64,000 bases of DNA from Chryseobacterium culicis. Its GTDB lineage: Bacteria > Bacteroidota > Bacteroidia > Flavobacteriales > Weeksellaceae. The notes under the pieces are model-generated. The model was not told the origin of the DNA. It was given only the letters and a program-made list of their open reading frames with translations, and did no database searches. A program made the translations under genes and the position numbers. Location of the stretch: assembly GCF_900108365.1 (NCBI RefSeq), contig NZ_FNWQ01000001.1, positions 868,001 through 932,000 of the forward strand. Direction: 5' to 3'. Of the stretch, positions 42,858 to 52,394 are shown piece after piece (the first letter of the stretch is position 1; every line of letters begins with the position of its first letter).

Positions 42858-43616
42858 TTACGAAGTTGGTATCGCTGTCATTTTCTGTCTTACCGCTTCA
42901 TACAAAATCGCACCACATGCTACAGAAACATTCAGAGACTGAGTTTTTCCCTCAATAGGAAGTTTTATTTTTTCGTCGGCATGATGAAGAACTTCTTTGG
43001 AAATTCCCGTTTCTTCATTTCCCATTACAATAGCGCAGGGCTCAGTAAAGTTGACATCATAGATCAGTTTCTGGGCTTTTTCGCTGGCAGCATAAACGGA
43101 AATTCCGCTTTGCTGAAGAAAATCTACGGTGTGTGCCAGATTGTTTTCTTTACATATTTTGATATTATAGATGCCTCCTGCAGACGTTTTAATTGCATCT
43201 GAATTGATGGGTGCCGCACCTTTTTCCGGGATGATTACCGCATCAATTCCTACACATTCTGCCGTTCTGCAGATGGCTCCAAAGTTTCTTACATCAGTAA
43301 GTCTGTCCAGAATTAAAAGAAAAGGAGTTTTTCCCTGTTCAAATAATTGTGGAACAATATCCTCCACTTTATGGAATGGTACATCTGAGATAAATGCAAC
43401 CACTCCCTGGTGGTTTTTTCTTGTAAAACGGTTAAGCTTTTCAACCGGAACATAATTGGGACGGATTTTATTTTTCGCTAAAATAGCTTTTAGTTCAGCA
43501 TAAATAGGACCCTGAAGTGCATTCTGCACAAAGATCTTGTCAATCGTTTTTCCCGCTTCAATAGCTTCAATTACGGGACGCAGCCCGAAAATAAAATCGT
43601 CTTTTTTATCTGTCAT
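42858..43616 (-). CDS. rlmB: 23S rRNA (guanosine-2'-O-)-methyltransferase RlmB
   Basis: A 252-residue SpoU/TrmH (SPOUT) methyltransferase that methylates the 2'-OH of a G in the 23S rRNA peptidyl-transferase loop. An N-terminal substrate-binding domain (FGLRPVIEAIEAGKTIDKIFVQ) precedes the SPOUT domain with LDRLTDVRNFGAICRTAECVGIDAVI, VMGNEETGIS and LPIEGKTQSLNVSVACGAILYE, the three knot motifs. The length matches the family. Confidence 0.93.
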   Translation of the reverse strand: MTDKKDDFIFGLRPVIEAIEAGKTIDKIFVQNALQGPIYAELKAILAKNKIRPNYVPVEKLNRFTRKNHQGVVAFISDVPFHKVEDIVPQLFEQGKTPFLLILDRLTDVRNFGAICRTAECVGIDAVIIPEKGAAPINSDAIKTSAGGIYNIKICKENNLAHTVDFLQQSGISVYAASEKAQKLIYDVNFTEPCAIVMGNEETGISKEVLHHADEKIKLPIEGKTQSLNVSVACGAILYEAVRQKMTAIPTS

Positions 43617-43719
43617 CTTATTATTTTAAATAGTGAGTTGTAAAATGTGAATTTTCTTTGTAAGTCGATCTGGCGAATGCGTATTTACATTTGACCATTG
43701 ACTTGCGCAGCAAAATTCA

Positions 43720-44193
43720 CTATCTCCCTTTTTCCCCTAGAATTGCTCTTTTCTGCGCCAGCACATATCCGTAGTGAAGACTTTCGTGCATGTTGTTGAA
43801 GATAATGGCATCCTGAATGCTTTTCAGATCCATCCCGAAACTTGTGGTGTATGGAGTGTAGTCCGAAAAGAAATCGCTGTCATAATCCTTCATTAAAATC
43901 TTGGAAGTTTCGGTTAGTAAAAATTCAAGATCTTCCACCTCAGACTTCTGAACATTTAAGTTGGGTAAAGTTCCTTTTTTATAGGTTTCAATCCAGTATT
44001 TATCAATACGGAAGGGATTTCCACTCAGGTAATAGTGCAGGAGCTGCTGTGTAGCAACCGTATGTGCAATATTCCAGTAGATATTGTTGTTGAAACCATC
44101 CGGAATCAGAATCAGATCTTCATGAGAGGTGTTCTGAAGCACGTCTAAAAGGTTCTTTCTTACCTGTCTGTGCGCTTGAAAATGATAATTCAT
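43720..44193 (-). CDS. DinB-family protein
   Basis: A 157-residue four-helix-bundle protein of the DinB/YfiT type. Candidate metal ligands are the early HTVATQQLLHYYLSG helix and the late MHESLHYGYVLAQKRAILG helix with His residues in the usual positions. The family includes thiol-dependent transferases, including bacillithiol S-transferases, which would fit a YpdA-containing organism; that specific link is conjecture. It stands apart from rlmB by about 100 bases. Confidence 0.8.
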   Translation of the reverse strand: MNYHFQAHRQVRKNLLDVLQNTSHEDLILIPDGFNNNIYWNIAHTVATQQLLHYYLSGNPFRIDKYWIETYKKGTLPNLNVQKSEVEDLEFLLTETSKILMKDYDSDFFSDYTPYTTSFGMDLKSIQDAIIFNNMHESLHYGYVLAQKRAILGEKGR

Positions 44194-44445
44194 TTTGCAG
44201 TTTTTTTAATCACCAAAAATAGTTTAATAAACTGGAAATGACAATTTTTGAGCGGGTGATTAAAGCGAAATTTATATATTTTTATGAAAAAAATAAGATA
44301 ATCCTGTTGAGTTTTAAGACTTCAGCAGTTCCTGACCTTGCATCAATAGAGGAATATTTAACAAACTTTAACTCAAAAATAGCATTTATTATGTTGATTA
44401 ATGCAAGTATTTATCAGAAATTTACCACTTATTTTAAATCAAGCT

Positions 44446-45450
44446 ATGTCAGAGATATATCAAGCTGAAGATATCCGCCAATTGACGGAAAAAGTAAAGG
44501 AAAAAAACTACTTATTTTCTCTTCTGAGACAGGAAATCAACAAAGTTATTATTGGACAGGAATATATGATAGACCGGCTTCTGGTGGGGCTTCTGGGGAA
44601 TGGTCACGTTCTTTTGGAAGGAGTGCCGGGACTGGCCAAAACTCTTGCGATAAAGACACTGGCTGATGCCGTTCATGGTGAGTTTTCAAGGATCCAGTTT
44701 ACCCCGGATCTGCTTCCTGCTGATGTAGTGGGAACCATGATTTTCAATATCAAGGATAATGATTTTTCAATAAAAAAAGGACCTGTATTTGCCAATTTTG
44801 TATTAGCGGATGAGATCAACCGTGCGCCGGCGAAAGTGCAGTCTGCGCTTTTGGAGGTAATGCAGGAAAAGCAGGTGACAATTGGTGACGAAACCATGAA
44901 GCTCCCAAAACCGTTTCTGGTATTGGCCACCCAAAACCCGATTGATCAGGAAGGAACTTATCTTCTGCCTGAAGCACAGAGTGACCGTTTCATGCTGAAG
45001 TGTACCATAGATTATCCTGCCTTCGAAGATGAAAGACAGGTGATGAGAATGGTTTCTACATCTCATCAGCCAACGGTGAAGCCGGTGATTGCCCTTCAGG
45101 ATATTGTGGATGCAAAAGAATTGATCAACCAGATCTATCTGGATGAGAAAATCGAAAAATATATCCTGGATATGGTGTTTGCAACACGTTATCCGGAAAA
45201 TTACGGTCTTTCTGAGCTTAAAAATTATATCAGCTTCGGAGCATCTCCAAGGGCATCTATTAACCTTGCCATCGCTTCGAGAGCTTATGCGTTCCTGAAG
45301 GGAAGAGCTTTTGTAATTCCTGAAGACGTAAAAGCACTGGCAAAAGATGTTTTAAGACACAGGATGGGCTTAACTTTTGAGGCTGAAGCTGAAGAAGTGA
45401 CAACAGAAGAGATCATCAACAGAATTTTGGCAAAAATCCAGGCACCATAA
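44446..45450 (+). CDS. MoxR-type AAA+ ATPase, first gene of the bat operon
   Basis: A 334-residue MoxR ATPase that probably remodels or loads von Willebrand A partners. I chose the ATG at 44446 (product MSEIYQAEDI) because it fits the family length; a codon at 44401 is also in frame. Walker A is GVPGLAKT (near residue 65), Walker B is FVLADEINRAP, and ATQNPIDQEGTYLLPEAQSDRF is the sensor-1 region. It leads the set MoxR-GNAT-DUF58-hypothetical-BatA-BatB-BatC-BatD. The about 250-base gap upstream should hold the operon promoter, but I see no good TAnnTTTG box there. Confidence 0.92.
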   Translation: MSEIYQAEDIRQLTEKVKEKNYLFSLLRQEINKVIIGQEYMIDRLLVGLLGNGHVLLEGVPGLAKTLAIKTLADAVHGEFSRIQFTPDLLPADVVGTMIFNIKDNDFSIKKGPVFANFVLADEINRAPAKVQSALLEVMQEKQVTIGDETMKLPKPFLVLATQNPIDQEGTYLLPEAQSDRFMLKCTIDYPAFEDERQVMRMVSTSHQPTVKPVIALQDIVDAKELINQIYLDEKIEKYILDMVFATRYPENYGLSELKNYISFGASPRASINLAIASRAYAFLKGRAFVIPEDVKALAKDVLRHRMGLTFEAEAEEVTTEEIINRILAKIQAP

Positions 45451-45908
45451 TGAGTGATGTAATAATCAGAAAAGCAGTTAAGGAGGACTGTGCTGCCATG
45501 CTGAATTTAATCCGGGAATTGGCAGAATATGAAAAGGCACTGCATGAAGTAACGGTAACACTGGATGATTTTACGCAGGATGGTTTTGGTGCTTCGCCTG
45601 TTTGGGGTGCTTTTGTGGCAGAATATGAAGGTGAGATTGTAGGAATATCTTTGTATTATGACCGATATTCAACATGGAAGGGAAGAAGGCTGTATCTTGA
45701 AGATCTTGTTGTAACAGAAAAGCTGAGAGGAAAGCAAATAGGAAAAAAGTTATTTGATGCCACGCTGGAGTTTGGTAAAGCCAATCATTACAGCGGAATG
45801 GTCTTCCAGGTACTGAATTGGAATGAACCGGCCATCAATTTTTATAAAAAATACAACACAAAGTTTGATAATGAGTGGTCAAATGTATCTATTGAGTTTC
45901 AGGATTAA
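45450..45908 (+). CDS. GNAT-family N-acetyltransferase
   Basis: A 152-residue acyl-CoA-dependent acetyltransferase. The acetyl-CoA loop is VTEKLRGKQIGKKLFDATLEFG (R-x-x-G-x-G/I form) near residues 88-109, with a late NEPAINFYKKYNTKF strand-helix typical of diamine/PhnO-type GNATs. Its ATG overlaps the MoxR stop codon (TAATG), so it is translated in the bat operon. It is not a usual Bat component. The acceptor is unknown; polyamine or protein amine are possibilities. Confidence 0.85.
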   Translation: MSDVIIRKAVKEDCAAMLNLIRELAEYEKALHEVTVTLDDFTQDGFGASPVWGAFVAEYEGEIVGISLYYDRYSTWKGRRLYLEDLVVTEKLRGKQIGKKLFDATLEFGKANHYSGMVFQVLNWNEPAINFYKKYNTKFDNEWSNVSIEFQD

Positions 45909-45962
45909 TCCGAAACCCGTGACCCGCAAATCAACAGTTAACGTTAAATTTTAAACGCATCT

Positions 45963-46826
45963 ATGCAGATAAAAGATATTGTAAAAAAAGTAAAGCAGAT
46001 TGAAATCCGTACCAGAAAAAAGACGGAGGCTGCTTTAATGGGGCAATATCACAGCGCCTTTAAAGGCCAGGGGATGACTTTTTCGGAAGTGCGCCCTTAT
46101 CAGTTTGGAGATGAAATCAGAAGAATCGACTGGAACAAAACTGCGCGTTTCCGTGAGCCATTTGTAAAAGTTATGGAAGAAGAAAGGGAGCTGACGATGA
46201 TGATTCTTGTTGATATTTCCGCTTCCATGGATTATGGAACACAAGTTCAGCTGAAAAGAGAATATGTCGCAGAAATTGCAGCCAGTTTAGGATTTTCAGC
46301 CGCTGGCAACAATGATAAAGTAGGATTAATTCTGTTTGCTGATAAGGTATATAAAGTAATTCCTCCTCAAAAGGGAAGAAAGCACATCCTTTCCATCATC
46401 AGTACTATTCTGACCGCAGATTATGTTCCCGCAGAATCCAAAATAGATAAAGCGATGGAATACATGATGGGAATTTTTAAAAGAAAATCTCTGGTTTTCC
46501 TGTTTTCGGATTTTGAAGATGAGTACGATTCCAAAATGCTGAGAGTAGCGTCAAAGAAACATCAGCTGCTGGGGATGAGGGTTTACGATGAAAAAGACAA
46601 CGAAATTCCGGATATAGGATATGCGCGTTTACTAGATGTGGAAACCGGAAAAGAAATATGGGCCAATACTTCCAGCGCGAGGTGGCGGTATACCTTTGCA
46701 GAAGCTCAAAAACAAAAACTGAGAGCTCTGGAAGAAGATTTTGCCAATAGCTCTGCCAGTTTTATGAATATCAATACCGGTTCAGATTATTCAAAATTAT
46801 TGTATAATTACTTTCAGAAAAAATAA
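45963..46826 (+). CDS. DUF58 domain protein (bat operon)
   Basis: A 287-residue cytoplasmic protein of the DUF58 family, a von Willebrand A-like fold that partners MoxR ATPases. The DUF58 signature SEVRPYQFGDEIRRIDWNKTAR is near residues 40-61, and a degenerate MIDAS site ILVDISASMDYG follows near residue 80. It is the standard second gene of Bat/MoxR operons. Confidence 0.92.
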   Translation: MQIKDIVKKVKQIEIRTRKKTEAALMGQYHSAFKGQGMTFSEVRPYQFGDEIRRIDWNKTARFREPFVKVMEEERELTMMILVDISASMDYGTQVQLKREYVAEIAASLGFSAAGNNDKVGLILFADKVYKVIPPQKGRKHILSIISTILTADYVPAESKIDKAMEYMMGIFKRKSLVFLFSDFEDEYDSKMLRVASKKHQLLGMRVYDEKDNEIPDIGYARLLDVETGKEIWANTSSARWRYTFAEAQKQKLRALEEDFANSSASFMNINTGSDYSKLLYNYFQKK

Positions 46827-46882
46827 CACCGGGCTCAGCTCGTAACTAAAAAACATAAGGCGTCTGCCAATATTATTTAACA

Positions 46883-47779
46883 TTGAGAAAAATACTTTTA
46901 ATATTATCTTTTCTGATCTGTGCGAATGCTTTTTCACAGATATTATCCTCTAATGTAGAAAAGAAAACCATTGCTTTGGGAGAAATCAATCATATGACGA
47001 TAAAGATTGATAATCTCAATGAACAGCAGGTAACTTCAGCGCCCAAAAATGAGCTTCTTCCTTTTCATTTTGAAGAAACCAAAGACAGTATCGGGCAAAC
47101 TGCCAATACTTACGAGAGAAAGATTGAGTTTGCCGTTTTTGATGAAGGAAAGTTTACTATTCCGGAGCTTGAGTTTAAGGTGGGAGATAAAATACTGAAA
47201 ACTATTCCGTACGAAATAGATGTCATTAATACCGCTCAGAAAGCTGATCAGATCAATGATATTATGCGTAATAAGCAGGTAAAACTTGAAGCAAAAGATT
47301 ATTGGGAGCTTTATAAGTTTTATATTCTTGCTGCCCTGGCGGGTATTGCAATCATCATCGCCATTATCATGTTTATAAAATGGGGCAGAAAATCAAAGAA
47401 TATGCCTGTAGTGGCTACGAATCAGACTTTGAAAGAACTGGATTCTCTTAAAAAGAAAAAATATATTGAAGGTGGAAACTTCCGTTCGTTCTATGTAGAA
47501 CTGATTGATATTTCAAGAACCTTCATCACAAGGCAATACCGTCTTCCGGCAGATGTACTTCTTACCGACGATCTTATAGATGTCATAAAAAAGAATAACA
47601 CCATCTCACAGGATAACGAAAAAATAATAGAAGATGTGTTCCTCAGAGGAGACCTGGTGAAATTTGCCAAAACATTCCCCGATCAGGAAACAATGGAAAG
47701 AGATTTTGCCAATATCAGAGACTTTGTGAAAAGATCATCCAAAGATTTAGAATTCGAAAACTTGAGAAAGGATGTTTAA
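46883..47779 (+). CDS. Membrane protein of the bat operon (BatD-like N-terminus)
   Basis: A 298-residue protein with TTG start, signal peptide (residues 1-20, ending at ANAFSQ), a beta-rich extracytoplasmic domain (near 22-118), one transmembrane helix (near 142-162, FYILAALAGIAIIIAIIMFI) and a cytoplasmic helical domain (near 180-290). This position and layout match the unnamed protein between DUF58 and BatA in Bacteroidota. It overlaps batA by eight bases. The function is unknown beyond the complex. Confidence 0.82.
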   Translation: MRKILLILSFLICANAFSQILSSNVEKKTIALGEINHMTIKIDNLNEQQVTSAPKNELLPFHFEETKDSIGQTANTYERKIEFAVFDEGKFTIPELEFKVGDKILKTIPYEIDVINTAQKADQINDIMRNKQVKLEAKDYWELYKFYILAALAGIAIIIAIIMFIKWGRKSKNMPVVATNQTLKELDSLKKKKYIEGGNFRSFYVELIDISRTFITRQYRLPADVLLTDDLIDVIKKNNTISQDNEKIIEDVFLRGDLVKFAKTFPDQETMERDFANIRDFVKRSSKDLEFENLRKDV

Positions 47780-48764
47780 TTTTGAGTTTTACAGTCCGTG
47801 GTTTTTACTGCTTTTCCTGCTGTTTATTCCGTTATTGATTAAAGACGCCGGGAGACGCAGAAGAAAAGGGATAAAGGTACCCACGATAAAAAATATGGAT
47901 CACAGCGGAGGAATCCAGGGTGTACTTTTTTTATTGAAGATTTCAAAGTATATCATTCTTTCAGCTTTGATTATTGCCATGGCAAGACCGCGAACATTCA
48001 CGGTTTCACAAGACAGGGATGATACTAAGGGAGTAGATATCATGTTATCTATTGATGTTTCTTTAAGTATGCTTGCGAAGGATCTCACTCCAGACAGAAT
48101 TACAGCTCTTAAAGATATTGCCGTAAAATTTGTTCAGAAACGTCCGAATGACAGGATAGGAGTGGTAGCATACGCTGCAGAAGCCTTTACCAAAGTTCCG
48201 GTGACTTCAGATCATCAGGTGGTAATTGATGAAATTAAAAACCTGAATTCTGCAGGCCTTGAACCTGGAACAGCCATAGGAGAAGGTCTTTCCGTAGCGG
48301 TGAATCATTTGATTAAAAGCAAAGCCAAAAGTAAAGTAGTCATCCTGATGACGGATGGGGTAAGCAATATCCAGAATGCTATTCCTCCACAGCTTGCTGC
48401 CGAACTGGCAAAAAATAATAATATAAAGGTATATTCCATCGGAATCGGTACCAACGGCTATGCGCTGATGCCGACTTCTCAGGACATCTTTGGAGACCTT
48501 ATTTTCACTGAAACAGAGGTAACCATAGATGAAAATACCTTGAGAGAAATAGCACAGACTACCGGCGGAAAGTACTTCAGGGCGACCTCCAACAGCAGTC
48601 TGGAAGAAGTGTATGATGAGATCAATCAATTGGAAAAATCTGATGTAAAGGTTTCCAAGCTTTACAATTATGAAGAATATTTTAAAATATTCCTTTGGAT
48701 TGCACTAGCGATGCTGGTGCTGGATGCATTATTGAGATGGGTGTTTTATAAAATTTTAAGCTGA
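47772..48764 (+). CDS. batA: Von Willebrand A-domain protein BatA
   Basis: A 330-residue inner-membrane protein with two N-terminal helices (near 8-24 and 55-72), a VWA domain with intact MIDAS DVSLS (near residue 96) and a C-terminal helix (near 308-326). Such proteins contribute to aerotolerance in Bacteroides fragilis and to envelope stress in other bacteria. The ATG lies inside the end of the upstream gene and the TGA overlaps the batB ATG. Confidence 0.92.
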   Translation: MFNFEFYSPWFLLLFLLFIPLLIKDAGRRRRKGIKVPTIKNMDHSGGIQGVLFLLKISKYIILSALIIAMARPRTFTVSQDRDDTKGVDIMLSIDVSLSMLAKDLTPDRITALKDIAVKFVQKRPNDRIGVVAYAAEAFTKVPVTSDHQVVIDEIKNLNSAGLEPGTAIGEGLSVAVNHLIKSKAKSKVVILMTDGVSNIQNAIPPQLAAELAKNNNIKVYSIGIGTNGYALMPTSQDIFGDLIFTETEVTIDENTLREIAQTTGGKYFRATSNSSLEEVYDEINQLEKSDVKVSKLYNYEEYFKIFLWIALAMLVLDALLRWVFYKILS

Positions 48765-49771
48765 TGAGTTGGTCTTTAGGAAATTATTGGTATTTATTTT
48801 TACTGTTGCTTCTGCCGCTGTTAGCTATCTTTTTGATTCGTTTTTTAAAATGGAGAAAAAGGAAAAGAGAAATTTTTGCTGCCAGCCAGTTTCATAATAA
48901 TTTATTTGAAAAAAGTTCGGGGTTTACAAAGTTTTTCCCTGCCTTATATTTATTAGGTACGCTGTTTCTGATATTCTCTATCATTGATCTCCTGAATGGC
49001 TCAGAAGAGGTAAAAAGTACCCAGAAACTGAATAATGTGATATTCATGCTGGATGTCTCCAATTCTATGAATGCTGAGGATATAGATCCAAGCCGTCTTT
49101 CGGAAGCCAAAAACCTGATGCTTGCGACCATGAAGAAGATGAATAATGACAAAGTAGGTATTGTCATCTTTGCCGGAAGCGCAATGTCGATTATGCCTCT
49201 TACAACAGATTATAATTCTGCAGAAACGTATATCAGCGGTATTGAAACAAACTCTATGCAGATTCAGGGTACAGATTTTCTGAAAGGCATGCAGGCTGCA
49301 GCTGAGAAATTTAAAAATGTAAGCAAAGGATCCAGAAAAGTGATTTTGCTGAGTGATGGGGAAGATAATGAAGGAAATGATAATGCCGCCATCAGATTGG
49401 CGAATAAAGAAGGAATAAGCATTACTTCGGTAGGAGTGGGAACAGATGAAGGAGCTCCGGTTCCGGAATATGTATTCGGGCAGCTTATGGGATATAAGAC
49501 AGATGTAAACGGAGGTACGGTAATTTCTAAAAGACAGACGGAAGCTTTGAAGAAAATGGCTGAATCTACAGACGGAGCTTATATTGACGGAAATAACATT
49601 AACGAAGCTCCGGACAGGATTGTAGATGCCGTCAATAAAAAATCCTCAGGAGCTGAAACCATGGTGAAGTCTCAGAATGCCATCCATTACTACCAATATT
49701 TTCTTGCAGTATCTCTTCTGTTTTTCTTTTTAATTTATATTTTTAATCCTAAAAAAGATTTTAATGTGTAA
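48764..49771 (+). CDS. batB: Von Willebrand A-domain protein BatB
   Basis: A 335-residue paralogue of BatA with the same layout: N-terminal helices, VWA domain with MIDAS DVSNS (near residue 95), the LLSDGEDNEGND strand, and a C-terminal helix. It follows BatA with overlapping stop and start codons. BatA and BatB are expected to form the membrane part of the complex. Confidence 0.92.
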   Translation: MSWSLGNYWYLFLLLLLPLLAIFLIRFLKWRKRKREIFAASQFHNNLFEKSSGFTKFFPALYLLGTLFLIFSIIDLLNGSEEVKSTQKLNNVIFMLDVSNSMNAEDIDPSRLSEAKNLMLATMKKMNNDKVGIVIFAGSAMSIMPLTTDYNSAETYISGIETNSMQIQGTDFLKGMQAAAEKFKNVSKGSRKVILLSDGEDNEGNDNAAIRLANKEGISITSVGVGTDEGAPVPEYVFGQLMGYKTDVNGGTVISKRQTEALKKMAESTDGAYIDGNNINEAPDRIVDAVNKKSSGAETMVKSQNAIHYYQYFLAVSLLFFFLIYIFNPKKDFNV

Positions 49772-49856
49772 ATTTCCCTGATTTATAGAAGAAATTCTAC
49801 AAGTACTTTAACCGAATTTTAACAAATAAAACTCTGTTTCTTAACATATAAAGGAA

Positions 49857-49864
49857 TAATTTTG
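49857..49864 (+). promoter_or_regulatory. Internal promoter before batC
   Basis: TAATTTTG is a perfect TAnnTTTG inside the 100-base gap between batB and batC, six bases before the batC ATG. It would give a nearly leaderless batC-batD message separate from the upstream operon. Confidence 0.5.
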
Positions 49865-49870
49865 CAAGTA

Positions 49871-50611
49871 ATGAATACTAAAATCATATTTTTATCGTTT
49901 ATTGTTGCCATCTCATTCTCAGGCATTTTGTTTGGGCAGGAAAACTACAGAAATTTAGTTCACGAAGGTAATCAGAAATTTGACGGTAAAGACTATGAAG
50001 GAGCGTCCTCTAAATTTATGGAAGCGATAAAATCTAATGATAAAGATTTTACCGCTCATTACAACATGGGGAATGCACTGTATAAAAGTAAGAAATACGA
50101 AGAGGCGAAGGCAGAGTTTGAAAAAGCAGAAAAACTTTCACAAACCCTTCCTGATAAAACAGCCGCTCTTCATAATTTGGGGAATGCCTATATGCAGATG
50201 AATCAGCCGGAAAAAGCTGCTGATTATTACAAAAAAGCTTTGAAGCAGGATCCGTACAGTGAGGTAACCCGAAAAAATTATGAGATTGCCAAGCTGAAAG
50301 AGAAAGAAAAAGAACAACAAAAAAACCAGCAGAATAACTCAGGTAAAGGCGGCGGCGGAGATGATCAGAACAAAGGAGACGATCAGAAAGGCGACAAAGA
50401 AAAACAGGATCAGGGAAGCGGGCCTCAAAACCAAGGTAAAGGTGACCAGGGCGACAATCCCAAGCAGAATGAGAATAATGAAGGCAGAATGCCAAAGAAT
50501 CTTGAAAATGCGATCTTAGATAAAATAAACGAAAAAGAAAAAGAAACCGCCAGAAGAATCTTAAACAAGAATTCTTATTCGATGCCCGAGAGCAACGAGA
50601 AAGATTGGTGA
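49871..50611 (+). CDS. batC: Tetratricopeptide-repeat protein BatC
   Basis: A 246-residue exported protein. I chose the ATG at 49871 (MNTKIIFLSFIVAISFSGILFGQ, signal peptide); a TTG at 49862 lies inside the promoter. Three TPR units occupy residues near 25-140 (GNALYKSKKYEEAKAEFEKA and GNAYMQMNQPEKAADYYKKAL). A Gly/Gln/Asp-rich low-complexity segment follows (near 155-205), then a polar C-terminus. The stop codon overlaps the batD ATG. It likely serves as a scaffold in the Bat complex. Confidence 0.9.
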   Translation: MNTKIIFLSFIVAISFSGILFGQENYRNLVHEGNQKFDGKDYEGASSKFMEAIKSNDKDFTAHYNMGNALYKSKKYEEAKAEFEKAEKLSQTLPDKTAALHNLGNAYMQMNQPEKAADYYKKALKQDPYSEVTRKNYEIAKLKEKEKEQQKNQQNNSGKGGGGDDQNKGDDQKGDKEKQDQGSGPQNQGKGDQGDNPKQNENNEGRMPKNLENAILDKINEKEKETARRILNKNSYSMPESNEKDW

Positions 50612-52350
50612 TGCAGCACAAATTGATTTACATATTGCTTACCCTCGCATCCGTGATTACTTACGGACAGGTAAATCTTACGCTGGATGCTGATAAATCC
50701 GAGTATGGGGGAAAAGATATTGTAAACCTTACCATTGTTCTTGAACTTAACGGAACCGACCTTGTACAGCAGACAGGTCTGCAGCTTCCGGATCTTTCGA
50801 AGTTTAATATTATAGGAAGCGGATCTGTTACCAATACCGTAATTGATCCTGCCACCAATACTTTAATTACCCAAAAAGTTTCCAGAATTGCCCTTGAACC
50901 TAAGAAAAAAGGAAAAATAAAAATTGGTTCAGTGCTGGTTACTGTTAATAATAAAATTTACAAAACCGAACCTTTTGACGTCAATATCCGTGATATTGTA
51001 GACAGAAGATCATTAGCGGCCAATACCTCCAATGATGTCTACCTGAATATGGAAATTGATGACAGGGATGTGTATCAGGATCAGCCTACCGTTGCTGTTC
51101 TCAGAGTATATTCCAGAAATATGGACAACCTGAGAAAAGTAAAGAATATCCGTCTTCCTGAGCAGGACAACATTAATGTGCATCCTATCAATTTCGATAA
51201 ATCTGAGATAGATCCGTCAGGATACGGCAATATGCCTTCACAGGTTTTAGCGATGTTTATGGTATTCCCGAATGAAGCAGGTTATGTGGAAGTTCCCGGG
51301 GTATCCGCTTCTGTAAGCACTTATTCCAATAAAACCAAGATTGTCTCCAATAAAGTAAAAATCAACGTGAGAAAACTGCCGGAAGGTGCTCCGGAATGTT
51401 TTAAAAATGCTGTTGGGAACTTTAATGTAAATGTATACAATGCTTCTAAAGAAAAACCGGAAGCCAAAAAACCTCTGAATGTTGTGGTGAAAGTTTCAGG
51501 AGAAGGCAACCTGCCGGATATGGATCTTCCTAAAATAGCAGCTTCTCCGGATTATGAAGTTTTTGCCCCGAAAATCACAACCAAAGTTTCTCCGGGAACC
51601 GCCGGTATGAAAGGGGAAATTTTGGCTAATTACGTTATTATTCCAAACAAATCAGGAGCTATCGCCATTAAAACTGAACAGTTTGCTTTCTTTGATCCAG
51701 CCAGCAAAGAATATGTAGATCTTGGACAAAAAACACTGGCTGTGAATGCATTTTCTCATGATCAGATCATGGAAGCACGTTCTACCGTAGAAAAGGTAAA
51801 TGAGTATACCAATAATCTTCTGGAGACGGTAAATACTCCGGTTTTAAAAACAACATCATTCAAAGTAAAAGAAAAAAGTAAATTCCACTGGAATATCCTT
51901 TTGACTAATATTGCTATTTTGCTAAGTTTATTTATTGCTTATCTGCTATTTAAAAATTGGCAAAAAAAACGTACATTAGTTAGGGAAACTGTACCGTCCA
52001 AACCGTTAGGTTCCGTAGCTGAAACCGAAAAAGAAATCAGAGCATTGATGAAAACGGATATCAATGATTATTTCGGGTATCTGGAAAACCTTAAAGACAA
52101 CGGAGAGTATGAAAAGTTCTTTATGACCCTTGAAGAACTTGATCAGGAAGTGAGAAGCCAGTATTTTCAAGGCTCTGCTGTGGAGTTTAAGACTTTTCTT
52201 GAAAAGCACAAAGGATCTTCAGTTGCAGAAGACTACAGCAAATTGCAGCAGAAAGTTCAGATGGAAAAATACAACCCTGTAAAATCTACTGATGCTCTTG
52301 AGGAACTTTTGAAAACAATTGTTAATTTATATTCACAAATTAGCAAATAA
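50611..52350 (+). CDS. batD: BatD protein
   Basis: A 579-residue membrane protein of the BatD family. A signal peptide (MQHKLIYILLTLASVITYGQ) is followed by several immunoglobulin-like beta domains, including the PTVAVLRVYSR and VKVSGEGNLPDMDLPKI segments, then one transmembrane helix (near 428-446) and a cytoplasmic tail. I chose the ATG at 50611 because it overlaps the batC TGA and gives the signal peptide. It is the last gene of the bat set. Confidence 0.92.
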   Translation: MQHKLIYILLTLASVITYGQVNLTLDADKSEYGGKDIVNLTIVLELNGTDLVQQTGLQLPDLSKFNIIGSGSVTNTVIDPATNTLITQKVSRIALEPKKKGKIKIGSVLVTVNNKIYKTEPFDVNIRDIVDRRSLAANTSNDVYLNMEIDDRDVYQDQPTVAVLRVYSRNMDNLRKVKNIRLPEQDNINVHPINFDKSEIDPSGYGNMPSQVLAMFMVFPNEAGYVEVPGVSASVSTYSNKTKIVSNKVKINVRKLPEGAPECFKNAVGNFNVNVYNASKEKPEAKKPLNVVVKVSGEGNLPDMDLPKIAASPDYEVFAPKITTKVSPGTAGMKGEILANYVIIPNKSGAIAIKTEQFAFFDPASKEYVDLGQKTLAVNAFSHDQIMEARSTVEKVNEYTNNLLETVNTPVLKTTSFKVKEKSKFHWNILLTNIAILLSLFIAYLLFKNWQKKRTLVRETVPSKPLGSVAETEKEIRALMKTDINDYFGYLENLKDNGEYEKFFMTLEELDQEVRSQYFQGSAVEFKTFLEKHKGSSVAEDYSKLQQKVQMEKYNPVKSTDALEELLKTIVNLYSQISK

Positions 52351-52364
52351 TCAGTTTATTTTCA

Positions 52365-52372
52365 TATTTTTG
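52365..52372 (+). promoter_or_regulatory. -7 promoter box for marC
   Basis: TATTTTTG matches TAnnTTTG, 23 bases before the marC start codon and just after batD. Confidence 0.55.
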
Positions 52373-52394
52373 CGAAATTTTTAATTACAAAGAG

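Noticed and set aside
44238..44468. 76-codon plus-strand frame just upstream of the MoxR gene
   Set aside because: The product has no family look, no clear start signal, and overlaps the 5' end of the MoxR gene in another frame; more likely the bat leader region.
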